Origin: Firmicutes bacterium ADurb.Bin193
GTDB lineage: Bacteria > Bacillota > Clostridia > Monoglobales > Firm-18
NCBI GenBank assembly: GCA_002070105.1
Contig: MWCQ01000005.1
Coordinates: 62,001 to 126,000, forward strand
Reading direction: 5' to 3'
Length of the DNA stretch: 64,000 nt
The notes beneath the pieces were generated by a model. The model saw nothing but the letters and a program-made list of their open reading frames with translations, searched no databases and was not told the origin of the DNA. Shown here piece by piece: positions 34,158 to 41,746 of the stretch. The position numbers and the translations under genes are program-made. How positions within the stretch are numbered: position 1 is the first letter of the stretch; each line of letters starts with the position of its first letter.

Positions 34158-35023
34158 TAAACGGTGTAATAGTTAAGGGAATCGGCGGATTTTATTATGT
34201 TCAATCGGACAGGGGCGTTGCCGAGTGCAGGGCGAGGGGGAAATTCAGAAAAGCCCAAATAAGCCCCATGGTTGGTGACAAAGTCGGAATCAGCATAGTA
34301 AACGAAAATCCCCTTCAAGGTGCGATAGAGGAGATTTATCCGCGCAAAAATTTTCTTATCCGTCCCCCCGTCGCAAATGTTGATACGGTAGTTATCGTAA
34401 TCGCCACCGCAAGCCCCAACCCCGACTACTGCATGGTGGATAAGCTTATTGTGACGGCGGAAAAGGCAGGCATAGAGATAATCATTGCGGTCAACAAAAC
34501 CGACATTGCAAAGCCGGATAATATTATAGAGGTATATGAAAAAGCCGGTTTTCAGACAATCAGCGTCTGTGCGGAGAAAAACGAGGGTATAAACGGGCTT
34601 CGGGCGCTTATTAGCGGAAAGACCGTCGCCTTTGCGGGGAATTCGGGGGTCGGTAAGTCAAGCCTTCTTAACAGGCTGGGCTTTGACCTTGAAACCGGCG
34701 AGGTGAGTAAAATAGAGCGGGGAAAACACACAACCCGCCATGCGGAGCTTTTGCCTCTTGATACTGGCGGTTATGTTATAGACACCCCGGGGTTTTCGCT
34801 TTTGGAGGTCTCCGACATAAAAGCGAGTGAGCTTAAGGATTATTTCAGGGAGTTTAAGGATTTGGGCGACTGTCGTTTTTCCGGCTGTGTTCATATCGGG
34901 GCAAAGCCCTCCGATTGCGCCGTTTCCGCCGCAGTCGGGCGGGGCGAAATCTGCCCGTCAAGATACGAAAGCTATTTAAGCATCTATGATTCATTAAAGG
35001 ATATAAAGGATTGGGAGCTTTAA
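34154..35023 (+). CDS. rsgA: Ribosome small subunit biogenesis GTPase RsgA
   Basis: Circularly permuted GTPase that checks late 30S assembly. It has 289 residues: an N-terminal OB fold (1-65), then the motifs in permuted order: G4 'VNKTD', G1 'GNSGVGKSSLLN', G3 'IDTPGF'. The C-terminal zinc knuckle is 'CRFSGCVHIGAKPSDC' (three Cys and one His). The start overlaps the prkC stop (ATGA). It belongs to the conserved prkC-rsgA-rpe-thiN order. Confidence 0.95.
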   Translation: MINGVIVKGIGGFYYVQSDRGVAECRARGKFRKAQISPMVGDKVGISIVNENPLQGAIEEIYPRKNFLIRPPVANVDTVVIVIATASPNPDYCMVDKLIVTAEKAGIEIIIAVNKTDIAKPDNIIEVYEKAGFQTISVCAEKNEGINGLRALISGKTVAFAGNSGVGKSSLLNRLGFDLETGEVSKIERGKHTTRHAELLPLDTGGYVIDTPGFSLLEVSDIKASELKDYFREFKDLGDCRFSGCVHIGAKPSDCAVSAAVGRGEICPSRYESYLSIYDSLKDIKDWEL

Positions 35024-35068
35024 AATTAAAGCGTTTTCGACAAGCGTACACCACGGGAGGGATACTTT

Positions 35069-35737
35069 ATGATAAAAATTTCGCCTTCACTGCTTGCGGC
35101 GGACATTTCCCGTCTTGGCGAGTCGGTGAAAAAAATAGAAAAATATATTGATATGCTTCATATTGATGTTATGGACGGGCATTTCGTACCGAATATAAGC
35201 TACGGTATTCCCGTGGTTGATGGCATGAGGAAGGCCACCCGCCTTGAGCTTGATGTTCATCTTATGATTGAACATCCGCTTTTGTATATCGAAAAATTTT
35301 CAAAAGCGGGGGCGGACATTATAACGGTACATATCGAGTCGCCCGACGACTGCGCAAAGTGTGTTTCTCTTATAAAATCACTCGGAAAAAAGGCGGGTGT
35401 TGCGCTTAATCCCGACACTCCGCCCGAAAGAATAAGTCACCTTATAAGCGATATTGATATGGTTTTGCAGATGACCGTTTTCCCCGGCTTCGGCGGGCAG
35501 AACATGGACAGACGGGCAATAGACAATATAAAGATAATAAGAGGTATGATAGGGAATGACAAAGATCTTCAGGTTGACGGCGGAATATATGCCGAAAACT
35601 GCGGCGAAGTCGTAAAATGCGGCGCAAATGTTATTGTGTCCGGCACGGGGATATTCGGAAGCAAAAACCCCGTCGCGGCGGTGAAGGAGCTTAAAAAGCA
35701 GGCATTGGCGGCATATCGGGAGGGAATTCTTATATAG
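35069..35737 (+). CDS. rpe: Ribulose-phosphate 3-epimerase
   Basis: Interconverts ribulose 5-phosphate and xylulose 5-phosphate in the pentose phosphate pathway. It has 222 residues of TIM barrel. Metal and catalytic residues lie in 'LHIDVMDGHFVPNISYG', 'LDVHLMIEHP', 'MTVFPGFGGQ' and 'QVDGGIYAENC'. Start ATG with GGGAGGG upstream. It supplies the pathway that also yields erythrose 4-phosphate for aroF. Confidence 0.95.
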   Translation: MIKISPSLLAADISRLGESVKKIEKYIDMLHIDVMDGHFVPNISYGIPVVDGMRKATRLELDVHLMIEHPLLYIEKFSKAGADIITVHIESPDDCAKCVSLIKSLGKKAGVALNPDTPPERISHLISDIDMVLQMTVFPGFGGQNMDRRAIDNIKIIRGMIGNDKDLQVDGGIYAENCGEVVKCGANVIVSGTGIFGSKNPVAAVKELKKQALAAYREGILI

Positions 35738-35739
35738 GT

Positions 35740-36369
35740 ATGAGAGCATGGGTTTTTGGTGCGGCTTCGGACAAGGCAGAGGACATAATATTTTGCAAAA
35801 GAATTAAATTTAATGAGAATGACCTTATAATATGCGCCGACGGAGGGTACGACAAGGCGGCGCTTATCGGAATAACGCCCGATATAGTAATAGGTGATAT
35901 GGATTCGTTAAAGGGCAAAATACCCGACGGCGTTAAGAGGATTGTCCACCCTTCGGCGAAGGACAAAACGGATATGGACCTTTGCATAGACTATGCCTTG
36001 GAAAGCGGTTGCAACGAAATTATTTTGCTTTGCGCATTCGGAGGAAGGATTGATCACAGTATAGCCTCGCTTATATCCCTAAGGCGCATTACGGAGTCCG
36101 GCGCAGAGGGAATGCTTTTAACAGCAAGGAGCAAGGTTTTTCTTATAAAGGAAAAGACACGAATAAAAAAAGAAGGATATTCAAAGCTTTCGATTATTCC
36201 CGTAACCGATATCGCGCGCGGCGTAACAACGGAGGGCCTTTGGTACCCGCTTGAAAACGCCGAGCTTAAACAGACCGACAACCTCGGCATAAGCAACGCC
36301 TTTAGCGCAAACGAGGCGGTTGTCGATGTAAAGGACGGAATACTGTGTATTATATGTGAAACGGACTAA
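35740..36369 (+). CDS. thiN: Thiamine pyrophosphokinase
   Basis: Transfers pyrophosphate from ATP to thiamine. It has 209 residues; ATP/Mg motifs 'ICADGGYDKAALIGI', 'VIGDMDSLKG', 'KDKTDMDLCIDYAL' and 'AFGGRIDHSIASL' are all typical of the N-terminal catalytic domain, and the C-terminal beta domain has 'TTEGLWYPLENAEL'. It starts 2 bases after the rpe stop. It corresponds to YloS of Bacillus, which also precedes spoVM. Confidence 0.93.
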   Translation: MRAWVFGAASDKAEDIIFCKRIKFNENDLIICADGGYDKAALIGITPDIVIGDMDSLKGKIPDGVKRIVHPSAKDKTDMDLCIDYALESGCNEIILLCAFGGRIDHSIASLISLRRITESGAEGMLLTARSKVFLIKEKTRIKKEGYSKLSIIPVTDIARGVTTEGLWYPLENAELKQTDNLGISNAFSANEAVVDVKDGILCIICETD

Positions 36370-36452
36370 TTTGTCACAAATGCAAAGCGCCCCGAATATA
36401 CTGTATCAAGCAAAGTGATTTTCTTGCATACGGTATGGAAGGAGGCGCCTCT

Positions 36453-36611
36453 TTGTTAAGACGATGCTTTCATCACAGCGGACTTGGAATTATACTGGCA
36501 GTAATCGGGGCGACTGTTCTGGCGGCCTTTATGCTTCCTATATGGTTTTTAGCGGTATGTGAGGCGGCGCTTTTGGTGGCTGTGGGGCTTTTGTTTCTCA
36601 AAAAATTTTAA
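36453..36611 (+). CDS. 52-residue two-helix membrane protein between thiN and spoVM
   Basis: A small ORF with TTG start, preceded by AAGGAGG (36438-36446 region). The product has two hydrophobic segments (about residues 11-27 and 30-49) with a Pro-containing turn, a basic N-terminus with 'RRCFHH', and ends in Lys-Lys-Phe. I do not recognise it. Its position, 15 bases before spoVM in the same direction, and the strong ribosome site suggest a real gene co-expressed with spoVM, possibly a spore-envelope membrane protein. That role is inference from context only. Confidence 0.65.
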   Translation: MLRRCFHHSGLGIILAVIGATVLAAFMLPIWFLAVCEAALLVAVGLLFLKKF

Positions 36612-36626
36612 AGCGAGGTGTTTTTT

Positions 36627-36698
36627 TTGAAGATTATAGTGCTTAAAATGCCGAAATTCTTGGGCGGAATACTAAAGAAGCTTCTTCGGATTACATAA
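36627..36698 (+). CDS. spoVM: Stage V sporulation protein M
   Basis: A 23-residue amphipathic peptide that marks the convex forespore membrane and anchors the ATPase SpoIVA, so that spore coat and cortex form. The sequence reads MKIIVLKMPKFLGGILKKLL then three more residues; it lines up with the 26-residue Bacillus peptide, keeping Pro9, 'KFLGGI' and the basic face. TTG start at 36627, 6 bases after GCGAGGTG. The position after thiN is also conserved. Too short for usual gene finders. Confidence 0.9.
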   Translation: MKIIVLKMPKFLGGILKKLLRIT

Positions 36699-36723
36699 AA
36701 TTATTATAGTAGCAGAATAAATT

Positions 36724-36841
36724 AAAAAAGCGTTTCGGCGCGAAGCGATTTCCGAAACGCATCCTCTCGCCGCGCGGGCGTAAGCGCAGGCGGATTCATT
36801 CCGCCAAAGCGCAGAAATTGCGCATGCTTGCGCAATTTCAT
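36724..36841 (+). repeat. Dispersed palindromic repeat, copy 1
   Basis: About 118 bases made of consecutive hairpins: GCGTTTCGG / CCGAAACGC, a GC-rich GCGCGGGCG part, GGCGGA / TCCGCC with a short loop, and GAAATTGCGCA / TGCGCAATTTC. Copy 2 (40861-40976) is about 80 percent identical in the opposite orientation. No coding content. Confidence 0.8.
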
Positions 36842-36849
36842 ATAGATTT

Positions 36850-36874
36850 AAAAAAGTGCCGACGGCACTTTTTT
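36850..36874. terminator. Bidirectional terminator after spoVM
   Basis: AAAAAAGTGCC / GGCACTTTTTT, 11-bp perfect stem with GAC loop. Confidence 0.75.
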
Positions 36875-36875
36875 G

Positions 36876-36904
36876 TTGAATTATGGAATCAACAATGGTA
36901 TAAT
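36876..36904 (+). promoter_or_regulatory. Promoter at the leader element, copy 1
   Basis: TTGAAT (36876-36881), 17-base spacer, TATAAT (36899-36904). Confidence 0.7.
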
Positions 36905-37010
36905 AAATGCAAAAAGGAAATAAAGCCTTATCGGCTTTATCCCGATGCATTTATTGAATCGGTGTGAAGCAAGCCGATTGGCGGCTTGCATATATGATTT
37001 AATAATCGCA
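36899..37010 (+). ncRNA. Structured leader element, copy 1 (upstream of DUF975 gene)
   Basis: Starts at TATAAT. Hairpin 1: arms AATAAATGCA (36902-36911) / TGCATTTATT (36946-36955) around ATAAAGCC / GGCTTTAT. Hairpin 2: GAATC / GATTT around GCAAGCCG (36969-36976) / CGGCTTGC (36982-36989), followed by TATG. In copy 2 the inner hairpin-1 pair G-C is A-T, a compensatory change. The leader ends about 70 bases before the start codon. Confidence 0.7.
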
Positions 37011-37081
37011 GGTTGTTATATTACATAGAAAACGCATATACACTAATATAAATAAAAATATTATTATTGGGGGGCGTTTGT

Positions 37082-37834
37082 ATGTGGAGCAGGCAGGAAC
37101 TTAAAACCCGCGCAAAGGAAGTTTTAAAGGGGTCTTACTGGAAGGCGTTTTTAGTTAGCATACTTATTCTTTTCACAAGCGGAGGCGGCGGAGGCGGCGG
37201 GAACATAAACTTACCCAACAACAGCAATGCTCCCGGAAGTATGTACGGGTATAATGCAGCGAATATATTTGACACAATTCCGTTAAATCTTATAGCTGTA
37301 TTTATCGCAATAATTTTCTTTGCCATACTTATTGGAATCGGTATACGGATTTTTTTAGGTTATCCCGTAGAAGTCGGCGGAAGGAAATATTTTATTCGCG
37401 CGGCTGAGGGGCATGTGAGCATAAACTACCTTTCCCTCGTTTTCAAAAAAGTACATTATCTGAATGTTGTAAAGACAATGTTTTTAAAGGACCTGTATAT
37501 TTTCCTGTGGTTTTTGCTTTTTATTATACCGGGCATTGTAAAGGGCTATGCATACTCGATGGTTCCGTATATTATGGCGGAGAATCCCGGTATGGACTAT
37601 AAGCGCGCCATTGAAATCAGCAACAATATGACATACGGTCATAAATTCAAAATGTGGGTGCTTGACCTTTCGTTTATCGGCTGGTTCCTGCTCGGCTCGC
37701 TTGCTCTTTTTGTGGGAACGGTTTTCGTAATTCCCTATGTGTTTTCCACAAAGGCGGAGCTTTATCTTGTTTTGAAGAAAAATGCTTTGGACAATGGTAT
37801 TTGTCTTAACCAAGAGTTTGTTTACGAAGGATAA
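37082..37834 (+). CDS. DUF975 family integral membrane protein
   Basis: A 250-residue membrane protein. The first 25 residues ('WSRQELKTRAKEVLKGSYWKAF') are the typical amphipathic start of DUF975, followed by about five to six membrane segments; 'YSMVPYIMAENPGMDYKRAIEISNNMTYGHK' (seen in part as 'NPGMDYKRAIEISNNMT') is the family hallmark. A run of seven glycines lies at about residues 35-41. Function unknown. Start at ATG 37082 with GGGGGGCG upstream. It is expressed from the structured-leader promoter (copy 1). Confidence 0.82.
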   Translation: MWSRQELKTRAKEVLKGSYWKAFLVSILILFTSGGGGGGGNINLPNNSNAPGSMYGYNAANIFDTIPLNLIAVFIAIIFFAILIGIGIRIFLGYPVEVGGRKYFIRAAEGHVSINYLSLVFKKVHYLNVVKTMFLKDLYIFLWFLLFIIPGIVKGYAYSMVPYIMAENPGMDYKRAIEISNNMTYGHKFKMWVLDLSFIGWFLLGSLALFVGTVFVIPYVFSTKAELYLVLKKNALDNGICLNQEFVYEG

Positions 37835-37852
37835 AATGTCAGGGGGAAAAGT

Positions 37853-38266
37853 ATGATTACCGTCAGCAAAGGCATGAAGGAAAAGATTTTATATCTTTTT
37901 TTCGGCGGTCTTACAACGGTTGTAAACATGGGGTCATATTTTGTGCTTGTGAATGCTTTTGGTGTTCACTACCTTGTAAGCAACGCCGTTGCATTTGTTT
38001 TGGCGGTCGTTTTCGCATATATAACCAACAGAAAATATGTTTTTGAAGCCCCCGCAAGGTCGAGGGAAAAGATTATAATCGAGGCGGCGGGGTTTTTCGG
38101 TTTTCGGGGGCTTTCGGGTCTTGCTGATATGCTTTTTATGTTCCTTATGGTTGATGTGATGGGGATAAACAATACAATCTCCAAGATATGCGTAAATGTG
38201 TTTGTGGTTATAATAAACTATTTATTCAGCAAATTTATCATATTCAGACCTACGAAAAATGAATAA
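37853..38266 (+). CDS. GtrA-family membrane protein
   Basis: A 137-residue protein with four membrane helices and the GtrA signature 'FGGLTTVVNMGSYFVLV' and 'YITNRKYVFEA'. GtrA-like proteins flip or help transfer lipid-linked sugars for surface polysaccharide or teichoic acid glycosylation. No glycosyltransferase is adjacent. It is 18 bases downstream of the DUF975 gene and ends before a strong terminator. Confidence 0.85.
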   Translation: MITVSKGMKEKILYLFFGGLTTVVNMGSYFVLVNAFGVHYLVSNAVAFVLAVVFAYITNRKYVFEAPARSREKIIIEAAGFFGFRGLSGLADMLFMFLMVDVMGINNTISKICVNVFVVIINYLFSKFIIFRPTKNE

Positions 38267-38280
38267 GCATAAGCGGCGGT

Positions 38281-38336
38281 AATAAAGTGCCTGAAAGTCC
38301 GTTAGCAGCGTGGATTTACAGGCTTTATTCTTTTTT
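38281..38336 (+). terminator. Terminator of the DUF975-GtrA transcript
   Basis: AATAAAG(T)GCCTG / CAGGCTTTATT stem, extended inward, then CTTTTTT. Confidence 0.7.
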
Positions 38337-38368
38337 ACTAACATCGTTATATAAAAGGAGAAGTCTAT

Positions 38369-40840
38369 ATGGACAAGGTCACCTTAAAAAGATTTACTCA
38401 AAAAACAAGAAGGGCAATAACAGACCGCCTGTCCCATGTATGCGGTGAAAACCTTGAAAGCAACGCATATATAATTTTCGCCCGAATGATAACCTCGCTT
38501 TGCCTTAATGCCAATGGCTTTACGGATTCGGGGCGTTTTGCGTTTGAAATTCCCGAAGACCTTAAAGCGGCGTATGACGAGATATATGCGGATATAAAGC
38601 CTGTTTTGGCGGAAACGGACCGAAGCGTTTTCAAAAACCCCGAGGTTATCGGAAGGCTTTATCAAAGTTTTATTTCCGACCTTAAGGATGATGCCTTTGC
38701 CCTTTTGCAAAAAAACATCAAGATTACCAAGGAAACCCTTCCGGCCGCAACGCAGATTTTCACACCCGGGTGGATAGCAAAATACCTTGTAAACAAGGCA
38801 CTTTGCGAGATAAAAGATAAGCGCGCTCTTGAGCAAATAAAGCTTATCGACCCTTGCATGGGCTGCGGAAATATTTTATTATATGCCTTTGACGAGTTTA
38901 TGGGGCTTTACAGGGAGCGGGGTGAAGCCGAAGGCAATGCAGCAAGGCTGATTCTTGAAAAAAACCTTTGGGGGCTTGACATTGATGAAGCGGTTTGCGC
39001 CCTTGCCCGATTTTCGCTTTTTGTTAAGGCGGCGCAGTATGACCCCGCAATTTTAAGCGAAGAAATCAACACAAATCTTTTGTGCATACAAGAGGATGAC
39101 GGTATTTTTGCCGATGCAAAGCAGTTCGGAAGCCTTGTGAAAATCAAAGAAACATCAAAAGAGCACCCGCTATATAATCAGGCGGCCGTACTGTCGCAAA
39201 AGTATGATGCCGTCGTGACAAATCCGCCCTACATGGGGCGAAAAAGCCTCAACCCAAAGCTTCGGGAATTTATCGCACAAAACTATCCGGAGGGAAAATC
39301 GGAGCTTTATGCCGCATTTATCATGTCCTGTATAGAGATGCTTGCGGAGGGCGGGGTGTGCGCAATGATTACCCTTCACACATGGCTTTTTATAAGCTCG
39401 TTTTACGGTTTGCGAAGGTATGTTTTGGACAATACCTCAATTATATCAATGCTTCATACGGGCGCCGCAACCTTTGAGGAGCTTAACGCCTTTAACGCCC
39501 TTGCCGTGGCGTTTTGTCTAAAAAAAGGCAAGGACAGCCGAAAGTCGGAATTTATAAGGCTTTCCCAATACTACAACGCAAAGGAAAAAATTAAAAACAT
39601 AGATAACCTTGAAAACAGATTTCTTCTTTGTCAAAGTGATTTTGACAAACTTCAAAAGAGCCCTTTTATCTACTGGATTTCCGACAAGGTCAGGGATACA
39701 TTCGCGAAAAATAAGCCGCTTTCCTCCTTCGCAAGCCTGCGACAGGGGCTTGCGACGGGCGACAACAAGCGTTTTGTACGCTATTGGCATGAGGTAAATA
39801 AAGAGGATATTGCTTTTTCGTGCGGCTCGATTTCGGAGTTTCACAAAACGGGCAAAAAATATGCCCCCTACAACAAGGGCGGGGGCTTCAGAAAGTGGTA
39901 CGGCGCAAACAATATCGTTATTGCATTTGACAGCGAAAGCTATGAAACCCTGTTAAGGCAGGGTAATCACCTTCCGTCAAGAGAGTTTTATTTTCGTGAG
40001 GGAATAACATGGTCGCTTTTCGGGTTTGAAAATTTCAGCGTACGCTTTAAGCCCCGGGGCTTTGTGTTTGATGTGTCGGGCTCGTCGATGTTCCCCGAAG
40101 CGGAAAATCAAAAATATATTCTTGCGTTTCTGGCAAGCAAGGTGTCTTTTTTCTTCCTTCGCACCATAGCGCCCACGGTGAATTTTCAGGTAGGGAACAT
40201 TGCAAGCCTTCCGCTTATTATTGACAACAGAGAAAAAGAGAAAATCGAAGCGCTTGCGGATGAAAATATTGCGATTTCAAAGTCGGACTGGGACAGCTTT
40301 GAAGAATCCTGGGATTTTTCAAAACATCCCCTCGCACAAAGAGGGCTTTTATCCGAAAACTTTGAGCAATGGCGCAAAGAAGCGCAAAAAAGATATGATA
40401 CTCTTGTTAAAAATGAGGAGGAGCTTAACCGTATATTTATAAAAATTTACGGCCTTGAAGAAGAAATGTCCCCAGATGTTTCGGCAAGGGACATTACAAT
40501 ACGCAGGGCGGACCTAAAGCGAGACATAAAATCATTTATATCATACAGCATAGGCTGTATGTTCGGGCGGTTTAAGGATGGAGGACGGGGCTTTATACGA
40601 AAGGACGAGTTTTTTGATTTGTTTGTCCGCTTTATCGAAAGCGAATTGGGTTATACCGATAAAAACCTTGATTTTATCGCAAAGGCGCTCGGTTCCGGCA
40701 AGCCGCGGGATGTCTTGGATAATTATTTTAATCGGAATTTTTATGCCGACCACCTTAAAACTTATAAAAACCGCCCGATTTATATTTGCGAAGAGGACGG
40801 ATTTAGATACATACATGCAAAAAAACAGGAAGGCTTATAA
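38369..40840 (+). CDS. PglX-like class I adenine-specific DNA methyltransferase (orphan)
   Basis: An 823-residue N6-adenine methyltransferase resembling BREX PglX. SAM-binding motif I is 'DPCMGCGNILLYAFDEF' and the catalytic motif IV is 'VVTNPPYMGRKS'; 'QIFTPGWIAKYLVNKAL' precedes motif I as in PglX and type IIG enzymes. The part after about 430 is the target-recognition region. PglX is usually about 1,150-1,200 residues; the ending 'KTYKNRPIYICEEDGFRYIHAKKQ' corresponds to a PglX segment followed by a further C-terminal part, so this one is short. No pglZ, brxA/B/C/L or nuclease is present, so it is likely a solitary methylase. A palindromic repeat lies just after it. Confidence 0.85.
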   Translation: MDKVTLKRFTQKTRRAITDRLSHVCGENLESNAYIIFARMITSLCLNANGFTDSGRFAFEIPEDLKAAYDEIYADIKPVLAETDRSVFKNPEVIGRLYQSFISDLKDDAFALLQKNIKITKETLPAATQIFTPGWIAKYLVNKALCEIKDKRALEQIKLIDPCMGCGNILLYAFDEFMGLYRERGEAEGNAARLILEKNLWGLDIDEAVCALARFSLFVKAAQYDPAILSEEINTNLLCIQEDDGIFADAKQFGSLVKIKETSKEHPLYNQAAVLSQKYDAVVTNPPYMGRKSLNPKLREFIAQNYPEGKSELYAAFIMSCIEMLAEGGVCAMITLHTWLFISSFYGLRRYVLDNTSIISMLHTGAATFEELNAFNALAVAFCLKKGKDSRKSEFIRLSQYYNAKEKIKNIDNLENRFLLCQSDFDKLQKSPFIYWISDKVRDTFAKNKPLSSFASLRQGLATGDNKRFVRYWHEVNKEDIAFSCGSISEFHKTGKKYAPYNKGGGFRKWYGANNIVIAFDSESYETLLRQGNHLPSREFYFREGITWSLFGFENFSVRFKPRGFVFDVSGSSMFPEAENQKYILAFLASKVSFFFLRTIAPTVNFQVGNIASLPLIIDNREKEKIEALADENIAISKSDWDSFEESWDFSKHPLAQRGLLSENFEQWRKEAQKRYDTLVKNEEELNRIFIKIYGLEEEMSPDVSARDITIRRADLKRDIKSFISYSIGCMFGRFKDGGRGFIRKDEFFDLFVRFIESELGYTDKNLDFIAKALGSGKPRDVLDNYFNRNFYADHLKTYKNRPIYICEEDGFRYIHAKKQEGL

Positions 40841-40850
40841 CCTTCCTTTT
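40828..40850 (+). terminator. Terminator of the methyltransferase gene
   Basis: GGAAGG / CCTTCC stem overlapping the stop codon, followed by TTTT. Confidence 0.6.
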
Positions 40851-40860
40851 ATATTCATAG

Positions 40861-40976
40861 GAAATTGCGCAAACCCGGCGCAATTTCTGCGCCACGGCGG
40901 AATGAATCCGCCTACGCTTACGCTCGCGCGGCGAGCGGATGCGTTTCGGGAAGAGCTACGCGCCGAAACGCTTTAT
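40861..40976 (-). repeat. Dispersed palindromic repeat, copy 2
   Basis: Reverse-oriented counterpart of 36724-36841, with the same hairpin series. It supplies the last codons and stop of tcdA and begins 20 bases after the methyltransferase stop. A 13-base piece of its outer end (ATAGGAAATTGCG) recurs at about 46269. Confidence 0.8.
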
Positions 40977-41720
40977 TATACACAAATCCTTTATAACCTC
41001 CGAGGCGAGGATAAGCCCCGCAACCGATGGGACGAATGAAACACTTCCGGGAATCTGCCTCTTTACAGCTCCAAAGCCCGTATTTAATTCCTTTTCCGTA
41101 TTAAATTTTTGTCCTTCTGCTTGTGACAGAGGCTTTAGCGGAGGCTCCTTTGAGTACACAGCCTTAAGCGAGTCAATCCCTCTTGCCTTAAGCTCTTTTC
41201 GCATGACCCTCGCAAGCGGACAGACCGAGGTTTTATAAATGTCCGAAACCGTAAACGCCGTCGGGTCAAGCTTGTTGCCCGCACCCATACTGCTTATTAC
41301 GGGAACTCCCGTTTTTTTTGCGTTTACTATTATAAGAATTTTTGAGGATACGGTATCTATCGCGTCTACAATATAGTCATATTCCGAAAAATCAAATTCA
41401 CTCTCCGTATCCTTGTTGTAAAAAAGCTGAAAAGCATTTACCTTTACATCGGGGTTAATCTCCAAAATTCGCTTTTTCATGACCTCAACCTTCGGCATAC
41501 CGACTGTTTTGGTTGTTGCGATAAGCTGTCTGTTTATATTTGACGGGCATACGATGTCGCCGTCCACAAGACCGAAAGAGCCGATACCGCACCGCGCAAG
41601 AGCTTCAACGGCAAACGACCCGACCCCGCCCGTCCCGAAGACCGCCACGCGCGAGCTTTTAAGTATTTTTATGCTGTCCTCACCGAGTAACAGAGAGGTC
41701 CTTTCAAAAATATCCTGCAA
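40956..41720 (-). CDS. tcdA: tRNA threonylcarbamoyladenosine dehydratase (TcdA/CsdL)
   Basis: E1-like enzyme that cyclises t6A37 of tRNA to ct6A using ATP. It has 254 residues with the ThiF/MoeB-type nucleotide motif 'VAVFGTGGVGSFAVEALARCG', 'DGDIVCPSNINRQ', 'DYIVDAIDTVSSK' and the family's 'GAGNKLDPT' and 'VCPLARVMRKELKARG'. The final codons for 'KRFGA' and the stop come from the inserted palindromic repeat, so the natural C-terminus was probably changed slightly; the catalytic part is intact. Confidence 0.93.
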   Translation of the reverse strand: MQDIFERTSLLLGEDSIKILKSSRVAVFGTGGVGSFAVEALARCGIGSFGLVDGDIVCPSNINRQLIATTKTVGMPKVEVMKKRILEINPDVKVNAFQLFYNKDTESEFDFSEYDYIVDAIDTVSSKILIIVNAKKTGVPVISSMGAGNKLDPTAFTVSDIYKTSVCPLARVMRKELKARGIDSLKAVYSKEPPLKPLSQAEGQKFNTEKELNTGFGAVKRQIPGSVSFVPSVAGLILASEVIKDLCIIKRFGA

Positions 41721-41746
41721 GCCTATACACCGCCGGTTTATATTAT

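Noticed and set aside
36672-36950. 92-residue minus-strand ORF
   Set aside because: It spans the palindromic repeat, a terminator and the leader element; no ribosome site.
36899-37010. c-di-GMP, purine, TPP or glycine riboswitch
   Set aside because: The conserved core motifs of those classes (for example the GACGCAAAGCC or CTGAGA blocks) are absent from all three copies.
36724-40976. CRISPR array
   Set aside because: The repeats are only two, inverted, over 100 bases long and full of hairpins; no regular spacers anywhere in the window.
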